Source: Chloroflexota bacterium
GTDB taxonomy: Bacteria; Chloroflexota; Limnocylindria; QHBO01
Reading direction: 5' to 3'
DNA length: 20,905 nt
Assembly: GCA_019348395.1 (NCBI GenBank)
Contig: JAHWJN010000003.1
Location: 1 to 20,905 of the forward strand
In this document: positions 6,087 through 13,163 of the stretch, in pieces
Numbering within the stretch: the stretch's first letter is position 1
Layout of the letters: each line of letters opens with the position of its first letter
Notes under the pieces: model-generated
What the model was told of the DNA's origin: nothing
The model's input: the letters and a program-made list of their open reading frames with translations, nothing else
Database searches by the model: none
Made by a program: the position numbers and the translations under genes

Positions 6087-7061
6087 GTGGCTCGCTCCGA
6101 GGACCTCCGATTCCGCGCCGGCGACGCGTCCCTGGCCGGGACGCTGCGCCTGCCCGACCGGGAGGGAGAGGGCCGGATGCCGTGGGTCCTGCTCCTCGGC
6201 TCGTGGCTGCCGCGCGACCGCGACGGCGCCTGCGATCGGGTCAGGCACCCGGCATGGTTCGCGCCCGCGTCACCGAGCGAGCCGTCGGGTCTGCTGTTGC
6301 GCCTGGCGGACGCGCTGGCTCGGCGCGGCGTGGCATCGTTCCGCTTCGACCCTCGCGGCTGCGGCGAGTCGGACGGCGACTGGGCGTCGACCGACCTGTT
6401 CACCCGCATCGACGACGCGCGTGATGCGATCGGCGCCATGCGCTCGCGGCGCGAGCTCGACCTGCGGCGAACCGCCATCGTTGGCCACGGGGAGAGCGCC
6501 GCGATCGCGCTGAGCGTCGCCATCGGCGACCCTGCCATCGGTGCCGTGGGGCTGATCGGCCCCGGCGCGCGGTCGTGGCGCGACCTGTTGCGGCGCGGAG
6601 TGGCAGAGCGCGAGCGGACCGGCGCGGATCGCGAGCACCCGCTGGTCGCCGCCCTGGACCGCTGGTCGGAGGAGCTGCTGGAGCGCGCCCGGCGCCAGGA
6701 GCCGACCGCCAGCGTCGCGGTCGGCGAGGCGCCGCTCGAGCTTCGCCTGTCGGGCTGGCTGCAGGCGATCCACACGCCGGCGCTGGCCCTCGCGACAATG
6801 CTGCACCGCCCGGCGGTGCTGGCACACGCCCGCGGCGACGCGTGGGCGCATCCCGACGAGTCCCGGCTTCTCCTCGAGGTCCTGCGGGCCGGCGGCAACG
6901 AGCCGGCGTTCCAGCTCCTCGACGCGCGCGAGCACGACCTTGCCGACGCGCCGGACGGCGCCATCGGGGCAGTCGCCGAGGCGCTCGCCGATCGCATGCA
7001 ACCGCGCGAGCTGCCGCCGGTGCTCATTGCGATCGAGGAGATGGGCTCGCCCAGCGACTAG
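6087..7061 (+). CDS. Alpha/beta hydrolase
   Basis: 324 residues. Visible fold landmarks are the oxyanion-side strand PWVLLLGSW (32-40), the RFDPRGCGES strand and turn (86-95), the nucleophile elbow GHGESAA (133-139) with Ser137 as predicted nucleophile, a possible acid in ARGDAWAHP (Asp251) and a candidate histidine in REHDL (His283). These would make a serine hydrolase acting on an unknown ester or amide. There is no signal peptide, so it is probably cytoplasmic. The GTG at 6087 is chosen because a TACCAT box lies six bases upstream and the neighbouring divergent gene begins at 6060, leaving little room for an earlier start. It is followed after 11 bases by the peroxiredoxin gene. Confidence 0.82.
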   Translation: MARSEDLRFRAGDASLAGTLRLPDREGEGRMPWVLLLGSWLPRDRDGACDRVRHPAWFAPASPSEPSGLLLRLADALARRGVASFRFDPRGCGESDGDWASTDLFTRIDDARDAIGAMRSRRELDLRRTAIVGHGESAAIALSVAIGDPAIGAVGLIGPGARSWRDLLRRGVAERERTGADREHPLVAALDRWSEELLERARRQEPTASVAVGEAPLELRLSGWLQAIHTPALALATMLHRPAVLAHARGDAWAHPDESRLLLEVLRAGGNEPAFQLLDAREHDLADAPDGAIGAVAEALADRMQPRELPPVLIAIEEMGSPSD

Positions 7062-7064
7062 ACT
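7059..7064 (+). promoter_or_regulatory. Putative -10 box TAGACT of the peroxiredoxin gene
   Basis: TAGACT overlaps the stop codon of the hydrolase gene and ends eight bases before the ATG at 7073. No Shine-Dalgarno site is present. It may give the peroxiredoxin its own near-leaderless transcript within the gene cluster. Confidence 0.33.
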
Positions 7065-7072
7065 CACCACCC

Positions 7073-7537
7073 ATGAGCCGATTGGATGCCGGCGATCCGG
7101 CACCGGACTTCAGCCTCGAGACCGACGACGGAACCGTCGTCTCGAGCGCGGATTTGGCCGGATCGCGATACGTCCTCTACTTCTATCCAAAGGACGACAC
7201 GCCGGGCTGCACGAAGCAGGCGTGCGGCTTGCGCGACAGCTGGTCGGGCGTCAGCGAAACGGGAGTCCCCGTCTTCGGCGTCTCGCCTGACAGCGTGCGA
7301 AGCCACGCGAAGTTCCGCGCCAAGTACGACCTGCCGTACCGGCTCCTCGCCGATGAGGGGCATCGGCTCGCCGAGGCCTACGGCGTCTGGGTCCAAAAGA
7401 AGTTCGCGGGGCGCGAGTACATGGGCGTCGAACGGACGACCTTCGTGATCGGCGCCGATGGGCGGATCCAGCACGTCCTGCCACAGGTGAAGCCGGAGGA
7501 GCACGCTGCGCAGCTGGTCGAGGTGCTGGCCGCATGA
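7073..7537 (+). CDS. bcp: Thioredoxin-dependent peroxiredoxin, BCP/PrxQ type
   Basis: 154 residues, the standard BCP/PrxQ length. The enzyme reduces hydrogen and organic peroxides using thioredoxin. The thioredoxin-fold peroxidase motif YFYPKDDTPGCTKQAC contains the peroxidatic Cys46 and, five residues on, Cys51, the resolving cysteine of the alpha2-type BCP subgroup. The VFGVSPD strand, the LLADEGHRLAEAYGVW segment and the ERTTFVIGADGRI strand with its conserved Arg are also present. The ATG at 7073 starts the protein ten residues before the PDF motif, as in relatives. Its stop overlaps the start of a 36-residue membrane protein gene (ATGA), so oxidative-stress defence and these small proteins may be co-translated. 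Confidence 0.95.
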   Translation: MSRLDAGDPAPDFSLETDDGTVVSSADLAGSRYVLYFYPKDDTPGCTKQACGLRDSWSGVSETGVPVFGVSPDSVRSHAKFRAKYDLPYRLLADEGHRLAEAYGVWVQKKFAGREYMGVERTTFVIGADGRIQHVLPQVKPEEHAAQLVEVLAA

Positions 7538-7644
7538 ACGGCGAGCACCGGGTGCTGGCCACCAGCGTCGTGGTCGCGTCGATCATGCTGCTCGTCGTGC
7601 TGGCGGTGCTGGCCTTCGTGGTGCTGCTGGACCCCGTCCCGTGA
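7534..7644 (+). CDS. Small single-helix membrane protein (36 aa)
   Basis: A 36-residue reading frame starts inside the bcp stop codon (ATGA at 7534-7537). Residues 8-31 (ATSVVVASIMLLVV followed by LAVLAFVVLL) form one clear transmembrane helix, preceded by a short polar start MNGEHRV and followed by DPVP. I recognise no family. Its support is positional: a four-base overlap upstream, another overlap downstream (GTGA at 7641-7644), and fully hydrophobic content in one frame only. It may be translated by coupling to the peroxiredoxin gene. Confidence 0.55.
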   Translation: MNGEHRVLATSVVVASIMLLVVLAVLAFVVLLDPVP

Positions 7645-7790
7645 TCTGGGTCGCGACGGCCATCGCCCTCGTCCTGTGGCTGGCGGGTGTCATCCTGCGC
7701 CTCGGCCAGTGGGTCAACCTGCTCCTGCTGGTGGCGGCGGTGCTGCTCGTCTACCAGGTCATCGCCGAGCGTCGCTCGGCCGCCGACTGA
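7641..7790 (+). CDS. Small two-helix membrane protein, lmo0937/DUF5670-like (49 aa)
   Basis: A GTG at 7641 overlaps the stop of the previous small gene, giving 49 residues ending at 7790. Two hydrophobic stretches (about 2-20 and 25-41) are separated by a short RLGQW turn and followed by a charged tail AERRSAAD. The pattern, with LVLWLAG then LLLLVAAVLLVYQ, closely parallels the protein encoded at 7889-8035, and both resemble the tiny lmo0937-type membrane proteins. The function of that family is unknown. A GTG start is assumed because no ATG exists in this frame before the first helix. Confidence 0.6.
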   Translation: MIWVATAIALVLWLAGVILRLGQWVNLLLLVAAVLLVYQVIAERRSAAD

Positions 7791-7823
7791 GCGATCGGCC
7801 GCACGACTGGCACGCTATGTGCG

Positions 7824-7829
7824 TATCCT
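7824..7829 (+). promoter_or_regulatory. Possible -10 box TATCCT upstream of the 48-aa membrane protein
   Basis: TATCCT lies about 60 bases before the ATG at 7889 in the only sizeable non-coding gap of this cluster (7791-7888). No convincing -35 partner is visible, so the call is weak. Confidence 0.2.
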
Positions 7830-7877
7830 CGACGTGCTCGTCCGCGTGGACGCGCATGGAGGGATAGGAACCGAAAT

Positions 7878-7882
7878 AGGAG
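7878..7882 (+). promoter_or_regulatory. Ribosome binding site AGGAG
   Basis: AGGAG ends six bases before the ATG at 7889 and is one of the clearest Shine-Dalgarno sites in the window. It strongly supports the reality of the 48-residue gene. Confidence 0.65.
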
Positions 7883-7888
7883 AACCCG

Positions 7889-8035
7889 ATGCTCTGGACG
7901 ATCATCGTCATCCTGCTGGTGCTCTGGCTGCTCGGCCTCATCGGCAACATCGGTGGTGGCCTCATCTGGCTGCTGCTGGTCATCGCCGCGATCGTGCTGG
8001 TCTTCCAGCTGCTGAGCGGACGCCGCACCGTCTGA
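7889..8035 (+). CDS. lmo0937/DUF5670-family small membrane protein (48 aa)
   Basis: 48 residues beginning MLWTIIVILLVLWLLG, a loop GNIGGG, a second helix LIWLLLVIAAIVLVFQLL, and a basic tail SGRRTV. This is the typical architecture of lmo0937-type proteins, which are widespread, about 50 residues long and of unknown function. The ATG has a good AGGAG site, and a 98-base gap upstream could hold its own promoter. It is a tandem paralogue of the product at 7641-7790: both share LVLWL, a glycine in the loop, LLLV, AA, LV and a following Gln. A short GC-rich repeat with weak terminator character follows. Confidence 0.8.
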   Translation: MLWTIIVILLVLWLLGLIGNIGGGLIWLLLVIAAIVLVFQLLSGRRTV

Positions 8036-8039
8036 CACC

Positions 8040-8067
8040 CCGACACGGCGCCGCCGACACGGCGCCG
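8040..8067 (+). repeat. Tandem 14-bp direct repeat
   Basis: CCGACACGGCGCCG occurs twice with no spacer (8040-8053 and 8054-8067). Because each unit contains the palindrome GGCGCC, the two copies can also fold into a hairpin (CGGCGCC 8046-8052 with GGCGCCG 8061-8067, eight-base loop). It lies just after the 48-aa gene and could weakly terminate its transcript, although the tail has no U-tract. Confidence 0.6.
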
Positions 8068-8106
8068 CTGGCGTTCTGAGGCCCGCCTCGCGACCGATGA
8101 GCTGTC

Positions 8107-9459
8107 ATGCCCATCGGCTACGCTTGGCGGGCCTTGTCGTCCATCGAGCCATTTCGCTTCCTCCACACCGGTGACCTCCACCTCGACAGTCCGGTCGAAG
8201 GCCTGAGCTCGGAGGCGCCGCCCGAGGTGCTGCCGGTCCTCCGCAACGCGACGACGGATGCCTGGCACGCGGTCGTCCGCACCGCGCTCGACGAGCGCGT
8301 CGACTTCGTGGTCGTGGCCGGTGACGTCTTCGAGGTCGCCAGCCCGACCCTGCTGGGCCAGACGCGGTTCCGAGACGGGCTCGCCGAGCTCGCGGCCGCG
8401 GGGATCGCCAGCTACGTCGTCCATGGCAACCACGATCCACTCGACGGCCGGACCTGGGCCCCGTCGCTCGCGTTCCCCGACCTGGTCCACCGCTTCGGCA
8501 CCGCGGCGGTCGAGGCCGTGCCGGTGGTGCGTGAGGGGCGCGAGATCGCCCGGGTCCACGGGCGCTCGTATCCGCGAGCGGCGGTGACCGATAACTACGC
8601 CGCCGGCTTCCGGGGGGAGGCGGACGCGGCGTTCTCGATCGGTCTGCTGCACACCAACGTCGGCGACCGTCCGGGCCACGGCAACTACGCGCCCTGCTCG
8701 GTCGACGACCTGCGAGCCGCCGGCATGGACTACTGGGCGCTCGGGCACATCCATCAGCCGGGACAGATCCTGGCCGATCCGCCCGCCTACTACTGCGGCA
8801 TCCCCCAGGGCCGCGATCCGGGCGAGCTCGGGGAGCGGGGCTGCTGGCTGGTCGAGGTCGACGCCGCCGGCCGCGTGTCACCGCGCTTCGTCGCCACCGA
8901 CGTCGTGCGCTGGCAGCCGGCCGAGGTCGCCATCGACGGGATCGCCGACGACGAGTCGCTCGGGCGGGCGTGTCGCGAGACCGTCGGCCGGGCCATGGAC
9001 GCCGCCGACGGGCGCTCGCTCATCGTGCGTCTGCGGCTCACCGGCCGAGGAGCGATGCACGCCACCGTCCGGCGGACCGGATACGTCGAGGACCTGCGGC
9101 AGCTTCTGAACGAGGAGACGGTCGGCGCGCCGCCGTTCGCCTGGGTCGAGTCGATTCGCGACGCGACGCGGCCCGAGGTCGACCTCGATGCCCGGCGGGG
9201 CGCGGCAGATTTCATCGGCGACTTTCTGCGGACGGCTGCCGCTGCCCGTCGCGCCGGGCGCACGACCGACCCCGACGAGCACGAACGCTGGATGGGGGCG
9301 CTTCGGGAGACGGTCGCACCGCTGTTCGAGGAGTCGACCCGGGGCCGGCGCCTGCTGGGTGGCGTTCGGCCGTCGGAGGCGGAGCTCTTCGGGGAGCTGC
9401 TCGACGAGGCGGAGGCGCTTGGGGCGGATCTCCTGCTCGCCGCCGAGGACGAGCGCTGA
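8107..9459 (+). CDS. yhaO: SbcD/YhaO-like metallophosphoesterase DNA repair nuclease
   Basis: 450 residues. The N-terminal calcineurin-like phosphoesterase domain has the metal-ligand motifs in order: HTGDLHLDSP (20-29), VVAGDVFE (69-76), VHGNHDP (105-111), a LLHTN histidine motif near 180 and ALGHIHQPG near 218. This matches SbcD/Mre11 and especially YhaO proteins, which are nucleases acting with an SMC-like partner in DNA repair. The C-terminal 200 residues are a charged region likely to bind the partner. The partner gene follows with a one-base overlap (TGATG). The start is uncertain: ATG 8107 is used here, but TTG 8134 gives an N-terminus closer to the conserved FRFLHT strand and sits behind a TACGCT box. 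Confidence 0.9.
   Translation: MPIGYAWRALSSIEPFRFLHTGDLHLDSPVEGLSSEAPPEVLPVLRNATTDAWHAVVRTALDERVDFVVVAGDVFEVASPTLLGQTRFRDGLAELAAAGIASYVVHGNHDPLDGRTWAPSLAFPDLVHRFGTAAVEAVPVVREGREIARVHGRSYPRAAVTDNYAAGFRGEADAAFSIGLLHTNVGDRPGHGNYAPCSVDDLRAAGMDYWALGHIHQPGQILADPPAYYCGIPQGRDPGELGERGCWLVEVDAAGRVSPRFVATDVVRWQPAEVAIDGIADDESLGRACRETVGRAMDAADGRSLIVRLRLTGRGAMHATVRRTGYVEDLRQLLNEETVGAPPFAWVESIRDATRPEVDLDARRGAADFIGDFLRTAAAARRAGRTTDPDEHERWMGALRETVAPLFEESTRGRRLLGGVRPSEAELFGELLDEAEALGADLLLAAEDER
8119..8124 (+). promoter_or_regulatory. Putative -10 box TACGCT within the 5' end of the yhaO frame
   Basis: TACGCT ends nine bases before an in-frame TTG at 8134. If used, it would produce a near-leaderless transcript and move the yhaO start from 8107 to 8134. 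The alternative is that the ATG at 8107 is used from an upstream promoter. Confidence 0.27.
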
Positions 9460-12422
9460 TGCGCATCGAACGGCTCGAGATCGATGGGTTCGGGCGGTTC
9501 CACGACGCGTCGTGGGCCTTCGGCGAGGGCATGACCGTGCTGCTCGGTGCCAACGAGGCCGGCAAGACGACCCTGCTGAACGCCCTGCGGGCCCTGCTGT
9601 TCGGCTTCGGGGCGACCCGCGACGGGCGCACCTGGTACCCCGCGCTGGCCGGTGGGCGCCGCGGCGGTCGGCTCGTGCTCCGCTCGCGCCGGGGCGAGAC
9701 GTGGACGGTCGAGCGCCACGGCGAGCGCGGCGGTCCCGGCACGCTGGTGGTGCGGGCGCCGAATGGGAACCAGGGCGGGCAGGAGACGCTCGACCGGCTG
9801 CTCCACGGCGCCGATCGGGACCTGTTCACGAACATCTTCGCCTTCGGGCTCGGCGAGCTCCAGACGTTCAGCAGCCTCTCGGCCGACGGTGTCCGCGGCC
9901 GCATCTACGGGGCCGGAGCGGGGCTCGGTGGCACGAGCGCGATCGACCTGGAGCGGCGGCTCCGCCAGCAGATGGACGAGACGTTCCTGCCACGCGGCCG
10001 TGAGCGGCCGCTCAACCAGCTCCTGGTCCGGATCGAGTCACTCCGGGCCGAGGTCGCCGACCTCGCCCGGCAGCCGCGGGAACACGCCGAGGCACACGCC
10101 GAGCGGGAGGAGCACCGGGTCCGGGCGATCTCCCTGCGCGAGTCGGTGCGGGGGGAGCGCGAGCGCGAGGCGCGCCTCGCCCGGCTCCTGGAGGCCAGGG
10201 CACCGGCCGCCGAGGCGGCGCTGCTCGCCGAGGAGCTCGATGCCGGGGATCCGTCGCTGGACGCCCTGCCGGTCGATGCCGTGGCGGTGGTCGAGCGGCA
10301 CCTCGCCGCGGTCGACGAGGCTCGCGAGTCGGTGTCGGCACTCGACCTCGAGCGCTCCGCGGCCCACGCCGACCGCCGGAACCTCGCGCCCGAGACCGCC
10401 GTGCTGGAGGCCGCTGACGCGATCGTGGCCGCCCGTGACGAGCGGGCCGCACGCGCCGGAATCACCGGCCGCCGCCAGGAGCTGGCCGCGGCACTTGCCC
10501 GTCACGCCCACGCCGTCGACGAGCAGCTCATCCGCTCCGGGATGCCCGAGGAGGCTCGGCTCCTCGCCCTCGACGACTCGATCGCCGCGGTGGAGGGAAC
10601 TCGTGTCCTGGAGCGACGCCTGGCGGCCGCGCGCGAGGTGGTCTTCGAGGCGGAGCGCCGGGTGCGAGGACTCTCCGATGACGTGGGCGTGCGCGACCTG
10701 GATGCCGCGGCGGCCGACAGTGCCGGCGATGATCTCGGGGACCGCCTCGCGGCCCTCGACCTCCTCGACGCCCTCCGGCTGCGCCGCGCCGTGGCCGAGT
10801 CCCGGGCAGCGAGCGGTCCACCGGCGTGGCTCCCGCCGGCTGCCGCGGTCGCGCTGTTCGCGATCATCCTGTTCGCCGGCACGGTCGCCGGACAGCCCCT
10901 CGCCGGTGCGGCCCTCGGAGGGCTGATCGGGGGCGTCGCCTGGCTGGGGCTGACGCGCGCCATGCCCGCGTCGGGCCCCGGCGACCTGGCGGCCATCGAT
11001 GCGGAGCGACGCAGCCTCCTCGAGCGGGTCGGCCTGCCGCCCGACGCCGATGACGGGACCGTGCGCCGCCGCGCCGCCGATCTTGCCGCCCTGCAGGCTC
11101 GCGCGAGCGTCGCGGCCGAGCACCGGATCACGCTGGAGGCGCGCCGCCGGGAGCTCGAGGCCGCCCAGCGGGCGCTGAGCCACGCGCGGACCTCGCTGGG
11201 CGAGGCGGAGGCCGCCTGGGCGGAATGGCTGCACGACGCCGGACTGCCCGAGGGCATCTCGCCCGAGGTCGCGCGCCAGATCCTCGCCGCGGCGGGGGTG
11301 GGGCGCAGGGCCGCGGCCGAGCGAGACGAGCACCGCCGCCGCCTGGCCACCCTCGATGCCGAGGACCGCGCCTACGCCGAACGGGTCGACGATCTCGCGC
11401 GGCGGCTCGGCGCGACTGCGCCGCGCGACGCCGCGGCGCGCGACGCCTTCGTGGTCGGCGCCGCCGAGCGGCTGGAGGCGGCTCGCGAGGCGGAGCGCCG
11501 AACCCGCGAGCTCGACGCCGCCATCGAGCGCCTGGGAACCCGTCGCGAGACACTCGTGGCGACCCTGGGCCAGCGCGAGGAGGCGCTTCGCGCGGCGCTC
11601 GCGAACGCAGGCTGCCCGGACGTCGAGTCGCTGCGCCGACGCGAGCGTGAGGCCACCGCACGACGCGCGACCAGGGCCCGCCACCGTGAGCTGCGAGCCA
11701 CCCTCGCCGGCATGGCCGGTGGCGCGGACGCGGTCGACGCACTCGTCGGCGACGCGCTCGGCGCCGACCCCGCCGAGCTCGAGGCCGCCCTGGCGGACGC
11801 CCGCGAGCAGGTGGAGCGGCTCGAGGGGGAGGAGCGCGACGTCCTGAACCTGATCGGTGCGCTCGATGCGCGGATCGCAGGGCTCGAGCGGGCGGACGAG
11901 CTCGGCGCGCGACGCCAGGAGCTGGCCGCATTGGAGGGCAGGGCCGCGGTGCTGGCGCGCGAGTGGTCGGTCCGCGCGCTGGCCCTGCGCCTGCTGTCCG
12001 AAACGAGGTCGCGCTACGAGCGGGAGCGGCAGCCGGACGTGGTGCGTGCCGCGAGCCAGCACTTCGAGCGCATCACCGGTGGACGGTACGCGCGGGTCGT
12101 CGCCCCTCCCGGCGACGGCGATGTGCGCGTGGAGACCGAAGGTGGCCAGGCGCTGGCGAGCGACGAGCTGTCGCGCGGCACGGCCGAGCAGCTCTACCTT
12201 GCGCTCCGCTTCGGACTGATCGAGGAATTCGCCCGGAGCGCCGAGCCGCTCCCGGTGGTGATGGACGACATCCTCGTCAACTTCGACATCGACCGGGCCT
12301 CGCGGGCGGCCGCGGCGATCGACGACCTCGCCACCCGTCACCAGGTCCTTTACTTCACCTGCCACCGTCATGTCGCCGAGCTGCTCGACCCCAGGGGTGC
12401 CCGGACCCTTACGCTCGACTGA
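9459..12422 (+). CDS. yhaN: YhaN-like SMC/Rad50-type ATPase with membrane hairpin
   Basis: 987 residues. The N-terminal ATPase half contains Walker A GANEAGKTT (30-38) and the FAFGLGELQTFSSLS segment typical of YhaN. Long charged Arg/Glu/Ala-rich coiled coils follow (about 190-450 and 520-880). Between them, residues about 457-503 form two adjacent hydrophobic helices (PPAAAVALFAIILFAG, then GGLIGGVAWLGL), so the coiled-coil tip is probably inserted in the membrane rather than carrying a zinc hook. The C-terminal half has a signature-like LSRGTAEQ (904-911), Walker B VVMDD (933-937) and an H-loop near YFTCHRH. It should work with the nuclease encoded upstream, to which it is translationally coupled. 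Confidence 0.9.
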   Translation: MRIERLEIDGFGRFHDASWAFGEGMTVLLGANEAGKTTLLNALRALLFGFGATRDGRTWYPALAGGRRGGRLVLRSRRGETWTVERHGERGGPGTLVVRAPNGNQGGQETLDRLLHGADRDLFTNIFAFGLGELQTFSSLSADGVRGRIYGAGAGLGGTSAIDLERRLRQQMDETFLPRGRERPLNQLLVRIESLRAEVADLARQPREHAEAHAEREEHRVRAISLRESVRGEREREARLARLLEARAPAAEAALLAEELDAGDPSLDALPVDAVAVVERHLAAVDEARESVSALDLERSAAHADRRNLAPETAVLEAADAIVAARDERAARAGITGRRQELAAALARHAHAVDEQLIRSGMPEEARLLALDDSIAAVEGTRVLERRLAAAREVVFEAERRVRGLSDDVGVRDLDAAAADSAGDDLGDRLAALDLLDALRLRRAVAESRAASGPPAWLPPAAAVALFAIILFAGTVAGQPLAGAALGGLIGGVAWLGLTRAMPASGPGDLAAIDAERRSLLERVGLPPDADDGTVRRRAADLAALQARASVAAEHRITLEARRRELEAAQRALSHARTSLGEAEAAWAEWLHDAGLPEGISPEVARQILAAAGVGRRAAAERDEHRRRLATLDAEDRAYAERVDDLARRLGATAPRDAAARDAFVVGAAERLEAAREAERRTRELDAAIERLGTRRETLVATLGQREEALRAALANAGCPDVESLRRREREATARRATRARHRELRATLAGMAGGADAVDALVGDALGADPAELEAALADAREQVERLEGEERDVLNLIGALDARIAGLERADELGARRQELAALEGRAAVLAREWSVRALALRLLSETRSRYERERQPDVVRAASQHFERITGGRYARVVAPPGDGDVRVETEGGQALASDELSRGTAEQLYLALRFGLIEEFARSAEPLPVVMDDILVNFDIDRASRAAAAIDDLATRHQVLYFTCHRHVAELLDPRGARTLTLD

Positions 12423-12426
12423 CTGC

Positions 12427-12432
12427 TAGCAT
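12427..12432 (+). promoter_or_regulatory. Putative -10 box TAGCAT of the LmbE-like gene
   Basis: TAGCAT lies in the 21-base gap after yhaN and ends 11 bases before the ATG at 12444. No Shine-Dalgarno site is seen. The hexamer recurs before the respiratory operon at 15249. Confidence 0.3.
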
Positions 12433-12443
12433 CGCCACACTCG

Positions 12444-13163
12444 ATGCCCGACGATGCGCTGCCCACCCCCGAACGCGTCCTCGCCGTCGCCGCTCACCCC
12501 GACGACATCGAATTCGGAGCGGCGGGGACGGTCGCGCGCTGGGTGGCCGAGGGCGCATCGGTTCGGTACCTCCTGGCGACCCGGGGCGACAAGGGCAGCG
12601 ACGATCCTGATGCCGACCTCGAGGCGCTGAGGGTGCTGCGCCAGCGCGAGCAGCGCGAGGCCGCGGAGGAGATCGGGGTGGAGGGCGTGGACTTTCTCGA
12701 CGAGCCGGACGGGCAGGTGGAACCCTCACTGAGGCTCCGGGAGCGCATCACCTTCGCCATCCGCTCCTTCCGGCCCGAGATCGTGATGACCCATGACCCG
12801 ACCGTGCTCTTCGTGAACAACGAGTGGGTCAACCATCCCGACCACCGCGCGGTGGGACAGGTCACGGTGGATGCCGTCTTCCCGACGGCGCGCGACCCGC
12901 TGAACTTCCGCGAGCACCTCGAAGCCGGGCTCGAGCCGTGGAAGGTCGCCGAGCTCTACCTGTGGAGCACGAACGAGGCGAATCAGCTGGTCGACATCGG
13001 CGCGACGCTGGAGCTCAAGATCGCGGCGCTGGCCCGGCACGCCAGCCAGTTCCGAGCCTTCGAGGACATCGCGCGCTGGGTGCGGCGCCGAAGTGAGGAG
13101 CTCGGCGAGCGCGCCGGCTACCGCGCGGCCGAGGGCTTCCGCCGGGTGACACTGGCCCGATGA
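12444..13163 (+). CDS. LmbE/PIG-L family zinc-dependent N-deacetylase
   Basis: 239 residues, normal for the family. The first metal motif AHPDDIE (17-23) follows the first beta strand, and the second HPDH (131-134) supplies the third ligand; THDPT (116-120) is also typical. Family members remove acetyl groups from N-acetylglucosamine-type conjugates (PIG-L, MshB, BshB) or other amide substrates. Which sugar or conjugate is used here is not evident; thiol cofactor synthesis and cell-envelope glycan editing are both possible. The stop overlaps the start of a penicillin-binding protein gene (ATGA at 13160-13163), which mildly favours an envelope role. Confidence 0.88.
   Translation: MPDDALPTPERVLAVAAHPDDIEFGAAGTVARWVAEGASVRYLLATRGDKGSDDPDADLEALRVLRQREQREAAEEIGVEGVDFLDEPDGQVEPSLRLRERITFAIRSFRPEIVMTHDPTVLFVNNEWVNHPDHRAVGQVTVDAVFPTARDPLNFREHLEAGLEPWKVAELYLWSTNEANQLVDIGATLELKIAALARHASQFRAFEDIARWVRRRSEELGERAGYRAAEGFRRVTLAR

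Noticed and set aside
3686..7027. Minus-strand open frame of more than 1,100 codons
   Set aside because: It overlaps ykoD, ykoC and the hydrolase antisense and the DAO gene in another frame. Its composition is biased and no motif is recognisable.
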